Source of the DNA: Nonomuraea deserti
Lineage (GTDB): Bacteria; Actinomycetota; Actinomycetes; Streptosporangiales; Streptosporangiaceae
Reading direction: 5' to 3'
NCBI RefSeq assembly: GCF_004348685.1
Contig: NZ_SMKO01000032.1
Location: 1 to 61,795, forward strand
Length of the DNA stretch: 61,795 nucleotides
Below, one piece after another: positions 46,885 to 55,352 of the stretch (positions are counted from its first letter, which is position 1; every line of letters starts with the position of its first letter). A model generated the notes under the pieces. It was not told the origin of the DNA. It saw nothing but the letters and a program-made list of their open reading frames with translations, and did no database searches. Both the position numbers and the translations under genes were made by a program.

Positions 46885-47924
46885 TCTCCATCGCGGGACG
46901 GCCGATCGGGGCCGGGCATCCGCCCTACGTCGTCGCCGAGATGTCCGGCAACCACAACGGGAGCCTGGCACAGGCGCTGGCCATCGTGGACGCGGTGGCG
47001 GCCAGCGGCGCGCACGCGCTGAAGCTGCAGACCTACCGGGCCGACACGCTGACCGTCGACTGCGACGGGCCCGCGTTCCGGATCGGCGACGGGCACGAGC
47101 TGTGGGGCGGCGAGCACCTCTACCAGCTCTACGAGCGTGCCCACACGCCGTGGGAGTGGCACGAGCCGATCTTCGAGCGGGCCCGCGAGCACGGGCTCAC
47201 CGCCTTCTCCTCTCCCTTCGACCCCACGGCCGTCGAGCTGCTGGAGAAGCTGGGCACACCGGCGTACAAGATCGCCTCGTCGGAGATCGTGGACCTGCCG
47301 CTGATCAGGCTGGCGGCGAGCACGGGCAAGCCGCTGATCATCTCGACGGGCATGGCGTCCGCCGGGGAGATCGAGGCCGCCGTGACGGCCGCCCGCCAGG
47401 CGGGCTGCGTCCAGCTGGTGGTCCTGTCGTGCACGGCGTCCTATCCCGCCTCGCCCGCCGAGAGCAACCTGCGCGCGCTGCCGCTGCTGGCCGCGCTCAC
47501 CGGAGAGGTCGTCGGCGTCTCCGACCACACGCCGGGGCTGGGCGCCGCGCTGGCCGCGGTGGCGCTGGGCGCCTGCCTGATCGAGAAGCACGTCACGACG
47601 TCCAGGGCCGAGGGCGGGGTCGACGCGGCCTTCTCGCTGGAGCCGGGCGAACTGCTGGCGCTGGTGGTGGAGAGCGAGCGGGCCTGGCAGTCGCTGGGGA
47701 GTCCGGTGATCGGGCCGCGCCCGTCCGAGCGCGAAGGGCTGCGCTTCCGCCGGTCCCTTCACGTCGTGCGCGACGTGCGCGCGGGGGAGCCGGTGACCCC
47801 TGACAACGTACGCTCGATCCGGCCGGCGGGCGGGCTGCCTCCCGAGGCCGCCGCGCAGGTGATGGGCCGGCACTTCACCCACGACGTCGCCTTCGGCACG
47901 CCGCTGACCTGGGACCTCGTTTAG
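46881..47924 (+). CDS. pseI: Pseudaminic acid synthase
   Basis: NeuB-family synthase of 347 residues. The TIM-barrel domain shows VVAEMSGNHNGSLAQAL, LKLQTYRADTLTVD (typical of PseI, TYTPDTLT), SSPFDPTAVELLE, YKIASSEIVDLPLI, STGMAS and SDHTPG. The C-terminal SAF antifreeze-like domain (about 280-347) has RRSLHVVRDVRAGEPVTPDN. It condenses 2,4-diacetamido-2,4,6-trideoxy-L-altrose with phosphoenolpyruvate. NeuB for sialic acid is an alternative, but the pathway context (PseB, C, G) favours pseudaminic acid. The end overlaps the convergent pseG stop by four bases. Confidence 0.9.
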   Translation: MISIAGRPIGAGHPPYVVAEMSGNHNGSLAQALAIVDAVAASGAHALKLQTYRADTLTVDCDGPAFRIGDGHELWGGEHLYQLYERAHTPWEWHEPIFERAREHGLTAFSSPFDPTAVELLEKLGTPAYKIASSEIVDLPLIRLAASTGKPLIISTGMASAGEIEAAVTAARQAGCVQLVVLSCTASYPASPAESNLRALPLLAALTGEVVGVSDHTPGLGAALAAVALGACLIEKHVTTSRAEGGVDAAFSLEPGELLALVVESERAWQSLGSPVIGPRPSEREGLRFRRSLHVVRDVRAGEPVTPDNVRSIRPAGGLPPEAAAQVMGRHFTHDVAFGTPLTWDLV

Positions 47925-48898
47925 AGCAGGGCGAGCAGGGCGTCGGCGGCGCGCTCCCTGCCCCTGCCGTCGATGAGGCCCCTCCCCCGCCTGCCGTGCT
48001 CCTCGCGGGCGGCGGGGTCGGCCAGCAGCCGGGAGAGCGCCGCCACGGCCCGCGCGTCCGGCTCGCCGCCCAGCCCGGCGGCGACGCCCCGGCCGACCAG
48101 CTCTCCATAACCGATGAGCTGGTTGTCCGCCACCCAGCTCAGCGCCGTCGGCACCCCGAGGTAGAGCAGCTCCCAGATGGCCGAGCCGGCGGCGGTGACC
48201 ACGAGGTCGGCGCCGGCCATCAGGTCGGGCAGGCGGTCCGTCGGCGGGATCACGGTGATCGGCCCGCCCGCGTCGAACGGCGCCGGGCTGATCACCGTGC
48301 CGCGGAACGGCTCGCCGGTCGCCAGCAGAGCCCGTGCCCAGGCGGGGGCGACGCCGGCGCTGTCGGTGCCGCCGAAGAAGCAGAGCACGTGCGGCACCCG
48401 GTCACGCCGGGGCGTGCGCGCGCACCGGCGTACGCAGTCGCGCAGCAGCGCGTACCGTGCCCCGGCCAGCCACCGCCCGGCCGTGCCGGGCCCGTGGCGG
48501 CGCTCGGCGCCGAGGTTCTGGTCGAGATAGAGGTCGGCCTGCTGGCCCAGGGGGTCGCCGTCGGCGATGGCCAGCACCGCCAGGCCGGCCCGCCCGAGCG
48601 CCGCCCCCGTCTCCGCGGGCAGCTCGTACGAGTCCAGCACGACGGCGGCGAGCCGCAACTCGCGGGCCAGCGCCGCCAGGCGGTCGGGGGCCGGCGGCGC
48701 GTCCACCAGCGGCAGCCCGCGCTCCTCCAGCTGCGCCAGCGCCCACGCCGAGCCGCGCACCCGCCCGAGGAAGACCACCTCGACGCCCCGGGCGCACAGC
48801 TCCTCGGCCAGCGCCACGCACCGCACCAGATGGCCCACCCCGCTGCCGACCCCGGCGTCGCAGCGGAAGCCCACCCTGTGGCGGTCAGACCCGGTCAC
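47921..48898 (-). CDS. pseG: UDP-2,4-diacetamido-2,4,6-trideoxy-beta-L-altropyranose hydrolase
   Basis: GT-B-fold nucleotide-sugar hydrolase of 325 residues. It has the N-terminal DAGVGSGVGHLVRC with catalytic histidine H23, LDSYEL, the LDQNLGAE segment, LCFFGGTDSAG and the UDP-site AAGSAIWELLYLGVPT. It releases UDP and so provides the free sugar for PseI. The GTG at 48898 overlaps the pseF stop (GTGA). The inter-domain sequence is richer in alanine and arginine than epsilonproteobacterial PseG, as expected at this GC content. Confidence 0.88.
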   Translation of the reverse strand: MTGSDRHRVGFRCDAGVGSGVGHLVRCVALAEELCARGVEVVFLGRVRGSAWALAQLEERGLPLVDAPPAPDRLAALARELRLAAVVLDSYELPAETGAALGRAGLAVLAIADGDPLGQQADLYLDQNLGAERRHGPGTAGRWLAGARYALLRDCVRRCARTPRRDRVPHVLCFFGGTDSAGVAPAWARALLATGEPFRGTVISPAPFDAGGPITVIPPTDRLPDLMAGADLVVTAAGSAIWELLYLGVPTALSWVADNQLIGYGELVGRGVAAGLGGEPDARAVAALSRLLADPAAREEHGRRGRGLIDGRGRERAADALLALL

Positions 48899-49623
48899 GC
48901 GTCCTGCAGCGCCTTCTGCCGCACGTGGGCGTTGAGCCCGCACACCTCGGGCCGGGCGCGCAACCAGCTCACCAGCGCCTTGACCGGCACGTGACGGTCG
49001 CCGAACTCGCCCACCACGCGGGAGATCAGCTTCCAGTCGTCCTCGGTGTCGAGCGTGACCCGCAGGTCGTCGGCGGCGGGCCGGTAGGTCAGCCCGAGCA
49101 GCCGGGCGTCGCCGGGATGCTCGTAGACGTAGGAGGTGACGTGGGTGCGGTGGAAGGCGGCGGCCTCCCGGTCGGCCCGCTCCAATGCGGCCCTGCCGAC
49201 GATCTCCACGTCGAGCCCGCGCGGCAGCGTGCGCACCAGGCTCGTGCTCAGGTAGTCGAGGCCGGGCACGGCCCGGTAGACCAGCGCCGCCTCCCTGATC
49301 ACGGCCGGGTCGAGCAGCGGGCAGTCGGCCGTGAACCGCATGACCGCGTCGGCCCGCCGCCCGGCCATCGCGTGCATGAACCGCGTCAGCACGTCGTCGA
49401 CCGGCCCCCGGTGACAGGCCACGCCGAGCGCGCCGCACTCGGCGGCCACGGCGTCGTCGGCCGCCTCGATCGTGGTGGCGACGACGAGATCGTCGAGGGC
49501 GCCCGCCTCGCGCGCGGCGCGTACGACCCATGACAGCACCGAGCGGCCGCCCAGGTCGCGCAGCACCTTTCCGGGCAGGCGCGTGGAGCCCATCCGAGCC
49601 TGAACAATTCCGACAATGCGCAC
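48895..49623 (-). CDS. pseF: Cytidylyltransferase, PseF/SpsF-like (CMP-pseudaminic acid synthetase)
   Basis: Nucleotidyltransferase of 242 residues. The GT-A signature QARMGSTRLPGK is at 8-19, followed by VVATT, HRGPVDDVLTRF and FTADCPLLDP. This is the SpsF-like branch of the CMP-nonulosonate cytidylyltransferase family; spsF-type proteins are often labelled glycosyltransferase or spore coat protein. It is expected to activate pseudaminic acid with CTP. GTG at 49623 is the start, preceded by GGGGCTTC. First of the minus-strand pair pseF-pseG, divergent from pseB by about 100 bases. Confidence 0.82.
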   Translation of the reverse strand: MRIVGIVQARMGSTRLPGKVLRDLGGRSVLSWVVRAAREAGALDDLVVATTIEAADDAVAAECGALGVACHRGPVDDVLTRFMHAMAGRRADAVMRFTADCPLLDPAVIREAALVYRAVPGLDYLSTSLVRTLPRGLDVEIVGRAALERADREAAAFHRTHVTSYVYEHPGDARLLGLTYRPAADDLRVTLDTEDDWKLISRVVGEFGDRHVPVKALVSWLRARPEVCGLNAHVRQKALQDA

Positions 49624-49726
49624 CGAAGCCCCATTCCCCCGTGTGACGCTGAGTCTCCGAACGATCGCGCTATGCTACCGCCTGCTCATACGACGACAGT
49701 GCGCAAGCACGATTTCAGGGGGCCAC

Positions 49727-50704
49727 GTGAGCATTCTCAGTGGATCGTCGATCTTGATCACCGGAGGCACGGGGTCCTTCGGCAAGGCGTTCATCAGACA
49801 CGCGCTCGACTCGCTCGGGGTGCGGCGCCTGGTGGTGTTCTCCCGCGACGAGCTGAAGCAGTACGAGCTCAGGCAGCTCTTCGACAACGACGAGCGGCTG
49901 CGCTGGTTCATCGGCGACGTCCGCGACCGCGACCGGCTGACCCGCGCCATGCACGGCGTCGACCACGTCATCCACGCGGCGGCGCTCAAGCAGGTCGACA
50001 CCGCCGAGTACAACCCGTTCGAATACGTCCGCACCAACGTCTCCGGCTCCCAGAACGTCGTCGAGGCCGCCATCGACTGCGGCGTGCGCAAGGTCGTCGC
50101 GCTCTCCACCGACAAGGCGTCCAGCCCGATCAACCTCTACGGCGCCACGAAGCTGGTCGCCGACAAGCTGTTCATCTCGGCCAACCACTACGCCGCCGCC
50201 CACGAGACCCGCTTCTCCGTCGTCCGCTACGGCAACGTCGTCGGCAGCCGCGGCTCCGTCGTGCCGCTCTTCCTGCGGCTGGCCGAGCAGGGCGGCTCCC
50301 TGCCGATCACCGACAAGCGCATGACGAGGTTCTGGATCACGCTCGACCAGGCCGTCAGGTTCGTGGTCGACTCGTTCGACCTGATGCAGGGCGGCGAGCT
50401 GTACGTGCCGCGCATCCCCAGCATGCGCATCACCGACCTGGCCGAGGCGCTGGCCCCGCACAGCCCGGTCTACGAGATCGGCGTGCGCCCCGGCGAGAAG
50501 CTGCACGAGGAGATGATCGGGCCCGACGACGGGCGCAGGACGCTGCGGCTGACCGACCGCTACGTGCTCCAGCCGACGATCGCGACCTGGGGCTACCGGC
50601 CGCCGCAGGCCGGCGAGCTGCTCCCCGAGGGTTTCGCCTACCGCTCCGACACCAACGACCGGTGGCTCTCGGTCGACGACCTGCGCGGCATGGTGAGCGG
50701 CTGA
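49727..50704 (+). CDS. pseB: UDP-N-acetylglucosamine 4,6-dehydratase (5-inverting)
   Basis: SDR protein of 325 residues of the PseB/FlaA1 type. GGTGSFGK (13-20) binds NADP. The family signature STDKASSPINLYGATK (127-142) holds the catalytic D129, K130 and Y138. FSRDELKQYELR and the later RYGNVVGSRGSVVP are hallmarks. It converts UDP-GlcNAc to the 4-keto-6-deoxy-L-arabino form, the first committed step. GTG at 49727 follows CAGGGGG. Its stop shares one base with the pseC ATG (TGATG), so B and C are coupled. Confidence 0.95.
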   Translation: MSILSGSSILITGGTGSFGKAFIRHALDSLGVRRLVVFSRDELKQYELRQLFDNDERLRWFIGDVRDRDRLTRAMHGVDHVIHAAALKQVDTAEYNPFEYVRTNVSGSQNVVEAAIDCGVRKVVALSTDKASSPINLYGATKLVADKLFISANHYAAAHETRFSVVRYGNVVGSRGSVVPLFLRLAEQGGSLPITDKRMTRFWITLDQAVRFVVDSFDLMQGGELYVPRIPSMRITDLAEALAPHSPVYEIGVRPGEKLHEEMIGPDDGRRTLRLTDRYVLQPTIATWGYRPPQAGELLPEGFAYRSDTNDRWLSVDDLRGMVSG

Positions 50705-51828
50705 TGCTGCCCTACGGACGCCAGTCGATCGCCGAGTCCGACGTCGAGGCCGTCACCGAGGTGCTGCGCGGCGACTGGCTGACCACGGGCCCCGCGGTCG
50801 GCGCGTTCGAGGCCGAGCTGGCCCGCTGGACCGGCGGCGTGCCGTGCGTGGCGGTCACGTCCGGCACCGCGGCGCTGCACGTCGCCTACGTCGCGGCCGG
50901 GGTACGGCCGGGCGACGAGGTCGTCACCTCGCCGCTGACGTTCGTGGCCACCGCCGCCACGGCCGCGCTGCTGGGCGCGCGGGTGGTCTTCGCCGACGTG
51001 CAGCCCGACACGGGCAACCTCGACCCCGTCAGCGCCGCGGCGCTGGTCACGCCGCGCACGCGGGTGGTGACGGCGGTCGACTACGCGGGCCATCCCGCCG
51101 ACTACGACGAGCTGCGCGCGGTCGCCGACGAGGCCGGGGCGCTGCTGATGGCCGACGCGGCCCACTCGATCGGGTCGGCGTACAAAGGGCGGCCGGTGGG
51201 GGCGCTGGCGGATCTGACGACGTTCTCGTTCTTCCCGACCAAGACCGTCACCACGGCGGAGGGCGGCGCGGTGGCGGTGGCCGACTCCCAACGGTTCAGG
51301 CGGGCCGCCCGGTTCATGAACCACGGCCTGGTCAGAGACCCCGCCGAGCAGCGCCACCCCGGCGAGGGCGGCTGGCACCAGGAGGTGCACGCGTTCGGGC
51401 TGAACTACCGGCTGCCCGACGTGCTCTGCGCGCTCGGCCTGAGCCAGCTGCGGCGGCTGCGCCGTTTCCGGGCGCGCCGCGCGGAACTGGTCGCCCGCTA
51501 CCACCTGATGCTGAGCGACGTGCCGGGGCTGGTCCTGCCCGCCCAGCGCGCCTACGTGGAGCCGAGCTGGCACCTCTATCCCGTCAGGGTCCGCGACGGC
51601 CGCCGTCGGGAGGTCTACGAGCGCATGCGCGCCGCCGGCATCGGCGCGCAGGTCAACTACCTGCCCGCCTACCGGCATCCGGTGTTCGAGGACCTCGGCT
51701 ACCGGCGCGGGCTCTGCCCCCTGGCCGAGGCCTACTACGCCGAGGAGCTGTCGTTGCCGTTGTTCCCCGGCCTGTCGGACGCCCAGCAGGAGCGGGTCGC
51801 CGAGACGCTGGCCGGCATCCTGTCCTGA
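50704..51828 (+). CDS. pseC: UDP-4-amino-4,6-dideoxy-N-acetyl-beta-L-altrosamine transaminase
   Basis: DegT/DnrJ/EryC1 aminotransferase of 374 residues. It begins LPYGRQSIAESDVEAVTEVL, the typical PseC opening, with SGTAALHVA, DAAHSIGSAYKG, and the PLP lysine K180 in FFPTKTVTTAEGG. HGLVRDP and the NYRLPDVLCALGLSQL dimer segment follow. It aminates the PseB product at C4 using glutamate. It ends exactly next to the stop of the convergent GT2 gene. Confidence 0.94.
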   Translation: MLPYGRQSIAESDVEAVTEVLRGDWLTTGPAVGAFEAELARWTGGVPCVAVTSGTAALHVAYVAAGVRPGDEVVTSPLTFVATAATAALLGARVVFADVQPDTGNLDPVSAAALVTPRTRVVTAVDYAGHPADYDELRAVADEAGALLMADAAHSIGSAYKGRPVGALADLTTFSFFPTKTVTTAEGGAVAVADSQRFRRAARFMNHGLVRDPAEQRHPGEGGWHQEVHAFGLNYRLPDVLCALGLSQLRRLRRFRARRAELVARYHLMLSDVPGLVLPAQRAYVEPSWHLYPVRVRDGRRREVYERMRAAGIGAQVNYLPAYRHPVFEDLGYRRGLCPLAEAYYAEELSLPLFPGLSDAQQERVAETLAGILS

Positions 51829-53721
51829 TCAGCGCTCGGCGAGCAGCAGACCGCCGTCGTCGTCCCTGTCGATGAGGAAGCGCCGGTCGGCGACGGTCGC
51901 GACCGGCCGCTCCCCCGTCCGCACCAGCGGGCGGATGGGCCTGCCCTGGTCGATGAGCACCTCCCACCATGCCTCGTCGCCGACGCGCTCGTCGATGTCG
52001 GCCAGCGGCACCCGCGCGCGGAACTCCCGGCCGTCCAGCGCGACGGGGAAGTACATCTCCTCGCCGTCGCTCCTGCGTCGCAGCCGCAGCACGGGCTCGC
52101 CGTCGCCGGCGTCGGAGATCTTCCCCGCGCACACCAGCTCGCCACCGTCCACGTGGCACGAGCCGATGACCGCCTTGGGCGTACGCAGGCGCAGGGCCCA
52201 GGCGCCCCTGGGCATGCGCACCGGCACCACCCACAGCCCCGGCAGCCGCAGCGGCTCAGGAACGAGCGGCCGTGACCAGCGCGGTCCGGCCACCCGGCCG
52301 TCGAGCCTGAGCCCGTGGCCCTTCAGCCGCGCGCGCAGGTCCCAGTGGCCGTGCCTGGCCAGCTGCGCGGGCGTCAGCGTCTCCGGGTCGAAGGCGAACC
52401 TGAACGGGAACGTGTGCTCGGCCACCGAGCCGCCGTCGTCCTGCTCGAAGTCCTCCCAGACGGGCGCGCTGACCGCCTCTGACAGGCGTACGGTCTCGCC
52501 CGTCCCGCGCTCCTGCAACCACACGCGCAACCGGACCCGGCGCAACCGGGCGGCGTCGAACCTGCCCAGCGACACCCGGCCCACGCCGTGCAGCACGCCG
52601 TCGCGCCAGTCGAGGCTCACCAGCCGGCCCACCAGGCGCAGCTCGTCCGAGACGTCCGACAGGTGGCCCGGCATCGACGGGTGGCGGCCGTGCCAGCGCC
52701 GGCGCAGCAGCCCCGCCGGGCGGACCTTGGGCAGCAGCCGCCCCTCGCGGGCCTGGGCGGACACCTCGGCCAGCTCCTCCAGGCGGCGCTGGTGCAGCAG
52801 GTGGACCTGGAGGCGGCGCTCGAACGGGATGCTCAGCCAGGCTTCCGGCGACACGCCGTCGAGGTAGCGGCAGGCCAGGTCGAGCAGGCCGGGGTCCGCC
52901 GACGGGCCCATCGCGGCCACGGCCCCGACGGCGACGCCCATGTCGATGTCCATCGTGTCGCGGTCGAAGTCGGGCTTCAGCCCCGGCGCGGCACGGTCGA
53001 GCAGGGCGGCGGTCTGCACCACCGACAGCAGGCGGTCGCGCAGGTTGCCGGGCTCCAGGCTGCGCTGCGTGATCGAGGCGCCGGGCTCGTCGCGCTGCCG
53101 CCAGTGGTAGACGACCCTGGACAGCACGTCCACAGCACGGGCGCCGACGTGGGCGGCCATGGCGACGGGCTGGTCCTCGTACATGCGCTCGGGGAAGCTC
53201 AGGTCCAGGCCGTCCCAGAATGAGCGGCGGTAGACCTTGTTCCACAACATGCGGTCGCGGATCAGCAGCGGGTGACGGGTGATGTGGGTGCCCTTCATCG
53301 GCCTGGCGAACGCCTGCCGGTGCGCCCACGAGGGCACGAGCAGGTTGCGGTGCAGGCGCATGACGTTCCCGCAGGCCAGGTCGGAGCCGGTGCTTTCGAG
53401 CGAGGCCACCATCCGGCCGAACGCGTCGCGCGGCACGGTGTCGTCGCCGTCGACGAAGGCCAGGTAGCGGCCGCTCGCCTGCCGCACGCCGACGTTGCGC
53501 GCCCGGCCGACGCCGTGGTTGTCCTGCCTGATGAGGCGGATCCGGCGGTCGCCGGCCTGCCTGGACGCCACGACGGACGGGCCGCCGTCGTCGCTGCCGT
53601 CGTCGACGCAGATCACCTCGAGGTCAGCCAGGGTCTGCGCGGCGACGGAGTCCAGGCAGGGTCCGATGTACTTCTCGACGTTGTAGAACGGCACGATCAC
53701 CGACAGAACCGGCACATGCAC
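51829..53721 (-). CDS. GT2 glycosyltransferase with long C-terminal region
   Basis: Protein of 630 residues. The GT2 domain occupies about 1-230 (LSVIVPFYNVEKYIGPCL, CVDDGSDDGG, FVDGDDTVP as metal motif, KVYRRSFWDGLDLSFP, YEDQPVA). It is followed by a helical segment and about 280 residues of beta-rich sequence (GRVSLGRFDAARLRRVRLRV and others). It is paralogous to the 479-residue GT2 at 44794 but 150 residues longer. GDD in place of SDD in the metal motif differs from the other two. Probably acts on the same polymer; donor unknown. Confidence 0.86.
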   Translation of the reverse strand: MHVPVLSVIVPFYNVEKYIGPCLDSVAAQTLADLEVICVDDGSDDGGPSVVASRQAGDRRIRLIRQDNHGVGRARNVGVRQASGRYLAFVDGDDTVPRDAFGRMVASLESTGSDLACGNVMRLHRNLLVPSWAHRQAFARPMKGTHITRHPLLIRDRMLWNKVYRRSFWDGLDLSFPERMYEDQPVAMAAHVGARAVDVLSRVVYHWRQRDEPGASITQRSLEPGNLRDRLLSVVQTAALLDRAAPGLKPDFDRDTMDIDMGVAVGAVAAMGPSADPGLLDLACRYLDGVSPEAWLSIPFERRLQVHLLHQRRLEELAEVSAQAREGRLLPKVRPAGLLRRRWHGRHPSMPGHLSDVSDELRLVGRLVSLDWRDGVLHGVGRVSLGRFDAARLRRVRLRVWLQERGTGETVRLSEAVSAPVWEDFEQDDGGSVAEHTFPFRFAFDPETLTPAQLARHGHWDLRARLKGHGLRLDGRVAGPRWSRPLVPEPLRLPGLWVVPVRMPRGAWALRLRTPKAVIGSCHVDGGELVCAGKISDAGDGEPVLRLRRRSDGEEMYFPVALDGREFRARVPLADIDERVGDEAWWEVLIDQGRPIRPLVRTGERPVATVADRRFLIDRDDDGGLLLAER

Positions 53722-53735
53722 TCCTCATCGTTACG

Positions 53736-55352
53736 TCAACCGGACAACAGGCGGATGACTCGGCGGGCGACCTTGCGAGGGCGGGCCAGGCGGCGGGAGA
53801 GGCGGTATCCGAGGGTTCTTCTGTAGGCGGTGGCCCTGCGCTGCGTCCTGCGCAGGCGGGACTTCGACCTGACCAGCTCGCGTTCGCGGTAGGTCAGCTT
53901 GGTCTCCAGACGGGCGATCCTGGCCAGGGCGGCGGTGAGCTGGTCGGCCAGGCGGTCGCGGGCGCCGAGCAGGTCGCGGTAGGTGGGGGCCTGCTCGGCC
54001 AGCTCGGCGGGCTGGCCGAGCTCGGCGTCGAACTTCCTGGCCCGGTCGAGGTCGCTCCGGTCGCAGGGCCGCCCGGCCATGCCGCACAGGGTCAGCGCGA
54101 GCTGGTCGGCCTCCAGCGGCCACGGCCACGGATGGTGGTGCCCGGCCGCCAGCAGCCTGACCGCGAACCGCCACAGGATCCGGCAGAGCACGACGCGCGG
54201 CTCGGGAGGCGTGGACGGCGCCGCCGCGGGGCTGATCGCGGCGAAACGCGTGCCGTCGTAGACGAGGCTGTCGGTCGCGGCCACGACGGCGCCGCCGCCC
54301 TCCAGCCAGCCGGCCAGGCGGGCGAGCAGGTCGCGTACGGCTTTGACGTCCTCGCGGGCGCAGGCCTCGACGAGGATCTCCTCGACGACCCGGCCGGTGG
54401 GGATCTGGCGCTCGGCGCCGTCGGGCAGCCGCCGGGTGGCCGTGCCGGTGAACTCGTACAGGGCCGAGCCCTCCTCGATCAGGCCCAGCGGCAGGTCACC
54501 CGCGGCGCCGGGGGAGACCGGCGGGCGGGTGGCGACGGCGACCCAGAGCGGCGCCAGCTCCTCGCCCAGCCGGTGCCGGAACACCACGCGGGTCAGCCGC
54601 AACGGGTCGGCCACCAGCATCCGGTCACCGCCGCGCGCGCTGAGCGGGAACGTGAGCGCGTCAGGCAGGTCGCCGGCCAGCGCCTCACTGGCCAGCAGCG
54701 CGCGCGGCGCCATGCGCCCGGGGTAGGCCGCGTAGCGGCGCTGCACGACCAGACCCGCGGACTCCAGGCCGCGGTCGACGGCCACCGGCCCGCTGGGGTA
54801 GCCGGGGTCGAAACCGTGCGGCGCCCACTGGTCGTCGCCGCCTTCCCGGTCAGCGGGCCTGGCCTCGATGAACCGGTCGATGCCCAGGTCGTTGCGTACG
54901 CCGAGCACCAGCCGCCCGCCGGGGGCGACCAGCGCCGCGAGCGCGCCCACCGACTCCTTCCAGCCGGCGGCCGGCGCCTCGGCGGAGTGCGTGCGCGCCA
55001 GCCCGTCGATCGCGAGAACCAGGTCGTACGGCTCGTCCGCGTCCAGCATCTCCAGCCGCCCGCAGAACACCTCCAGCCCCGGGTGCCGCGAGCCGAGCGC
55101 GCACGCGTCGGGGAAGGAGCGCACCAGCGCCGCCGCCTCGGAAGCCAGCGCGACGACCTCGTCCACGAGCACCTGTGGATGCGGCCCGACCAGCAGCACC
55201 CTGCCACTCGCCGGGGTCATCCGCCTGACCAGTTCGAGTGCCGCGCCGCGCCAGTCCGTGATGCCGCCCATGTTGGACATGTCGGACCACAGCAGCATCT
55301 CTCCGCCGATCAGCCGGACGTTCTCGGGCGCCTCGCTCATGCGCGTGTTCAT
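53736..55352 (-). CDS. SAM-dependent methyltransferase-like protein with C-terminal coiled coil
   Basis: Protein of 538 residues. After MNTRMSEAPENVRLIGGEMLL, residues about 35-190 resemble a class I methyltransferase (GRVLLVGPHPQVLVDEVVAL; YDLVLAIDGLART; LVAPGGRLVLGVRNDLG). The first glycine-rich motif is weak (VGPHP rather than GCGxG), so activity is uncertain. The middle part is of unknown fold. Residues about 455-515 form a coiled coil (LADQLTAALARIARLETKLT and RERELVRSKSRLRRTQRR) with a basic tail. The ATG at 55352 overlaps the preceding stop (ATGA). It probably works in a glycan-assembly complex; function not established. Confidence 0.65.
   Translation of the reverse strand: MNTRMSEAPENVRLIGGEMLLWSDMSNMGGITDWRGAALELVRRMTPASGRVLLVGPHPQVLVDEVVALASEAAALVRSFPDACALGSRHPGLEVFCGRLEMLDADEPYDLVLAIDGLARTHSAEAPAAGWKESVGALAALVAPGGRLVLGVRNDLGIDRFIEARPADREGGDDQWAPHGFDPGYPSGPVAVDRGLESAGLVVQRRYAAYPGRMAPRALLASEALAGDLPDALTFPLSARGGDRMLVADPLRLTRVVFRHRLGEELAPLWVAVATRPPVSPGAAGDLPLGLIEEGSALYEFTGTATRRLPDGAERQIPTGRVVEEILVEACAREDVKAVRDLLARLAGWLEGGGAVVAATDSLVYDGTRFAAISPAAAPSTPPEPRVVLCRILWRFAVRLLAAGHHHPWPWPLEADQLALTLCGMAGRPCDRSDLDRARKFDAELGQPAELAEQAPTYRDLLGARDRLADQLTAALARIARLETKLTYRERELVRSKSRLRRTQRRATAYRRTLGYRLSRRLARPRKVARRVIRLLSG

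Noticed and set aside
46881..47924. Sialic acid (Neu5Ac) synthase NeuB
   Set aside because: The neighbours PseB, PseC, PseG and a PseH-like protein and the QTYRADTLT motif favour pseudaminic acid synthase; no NeuC or ManNAc-forming epimerase is present.
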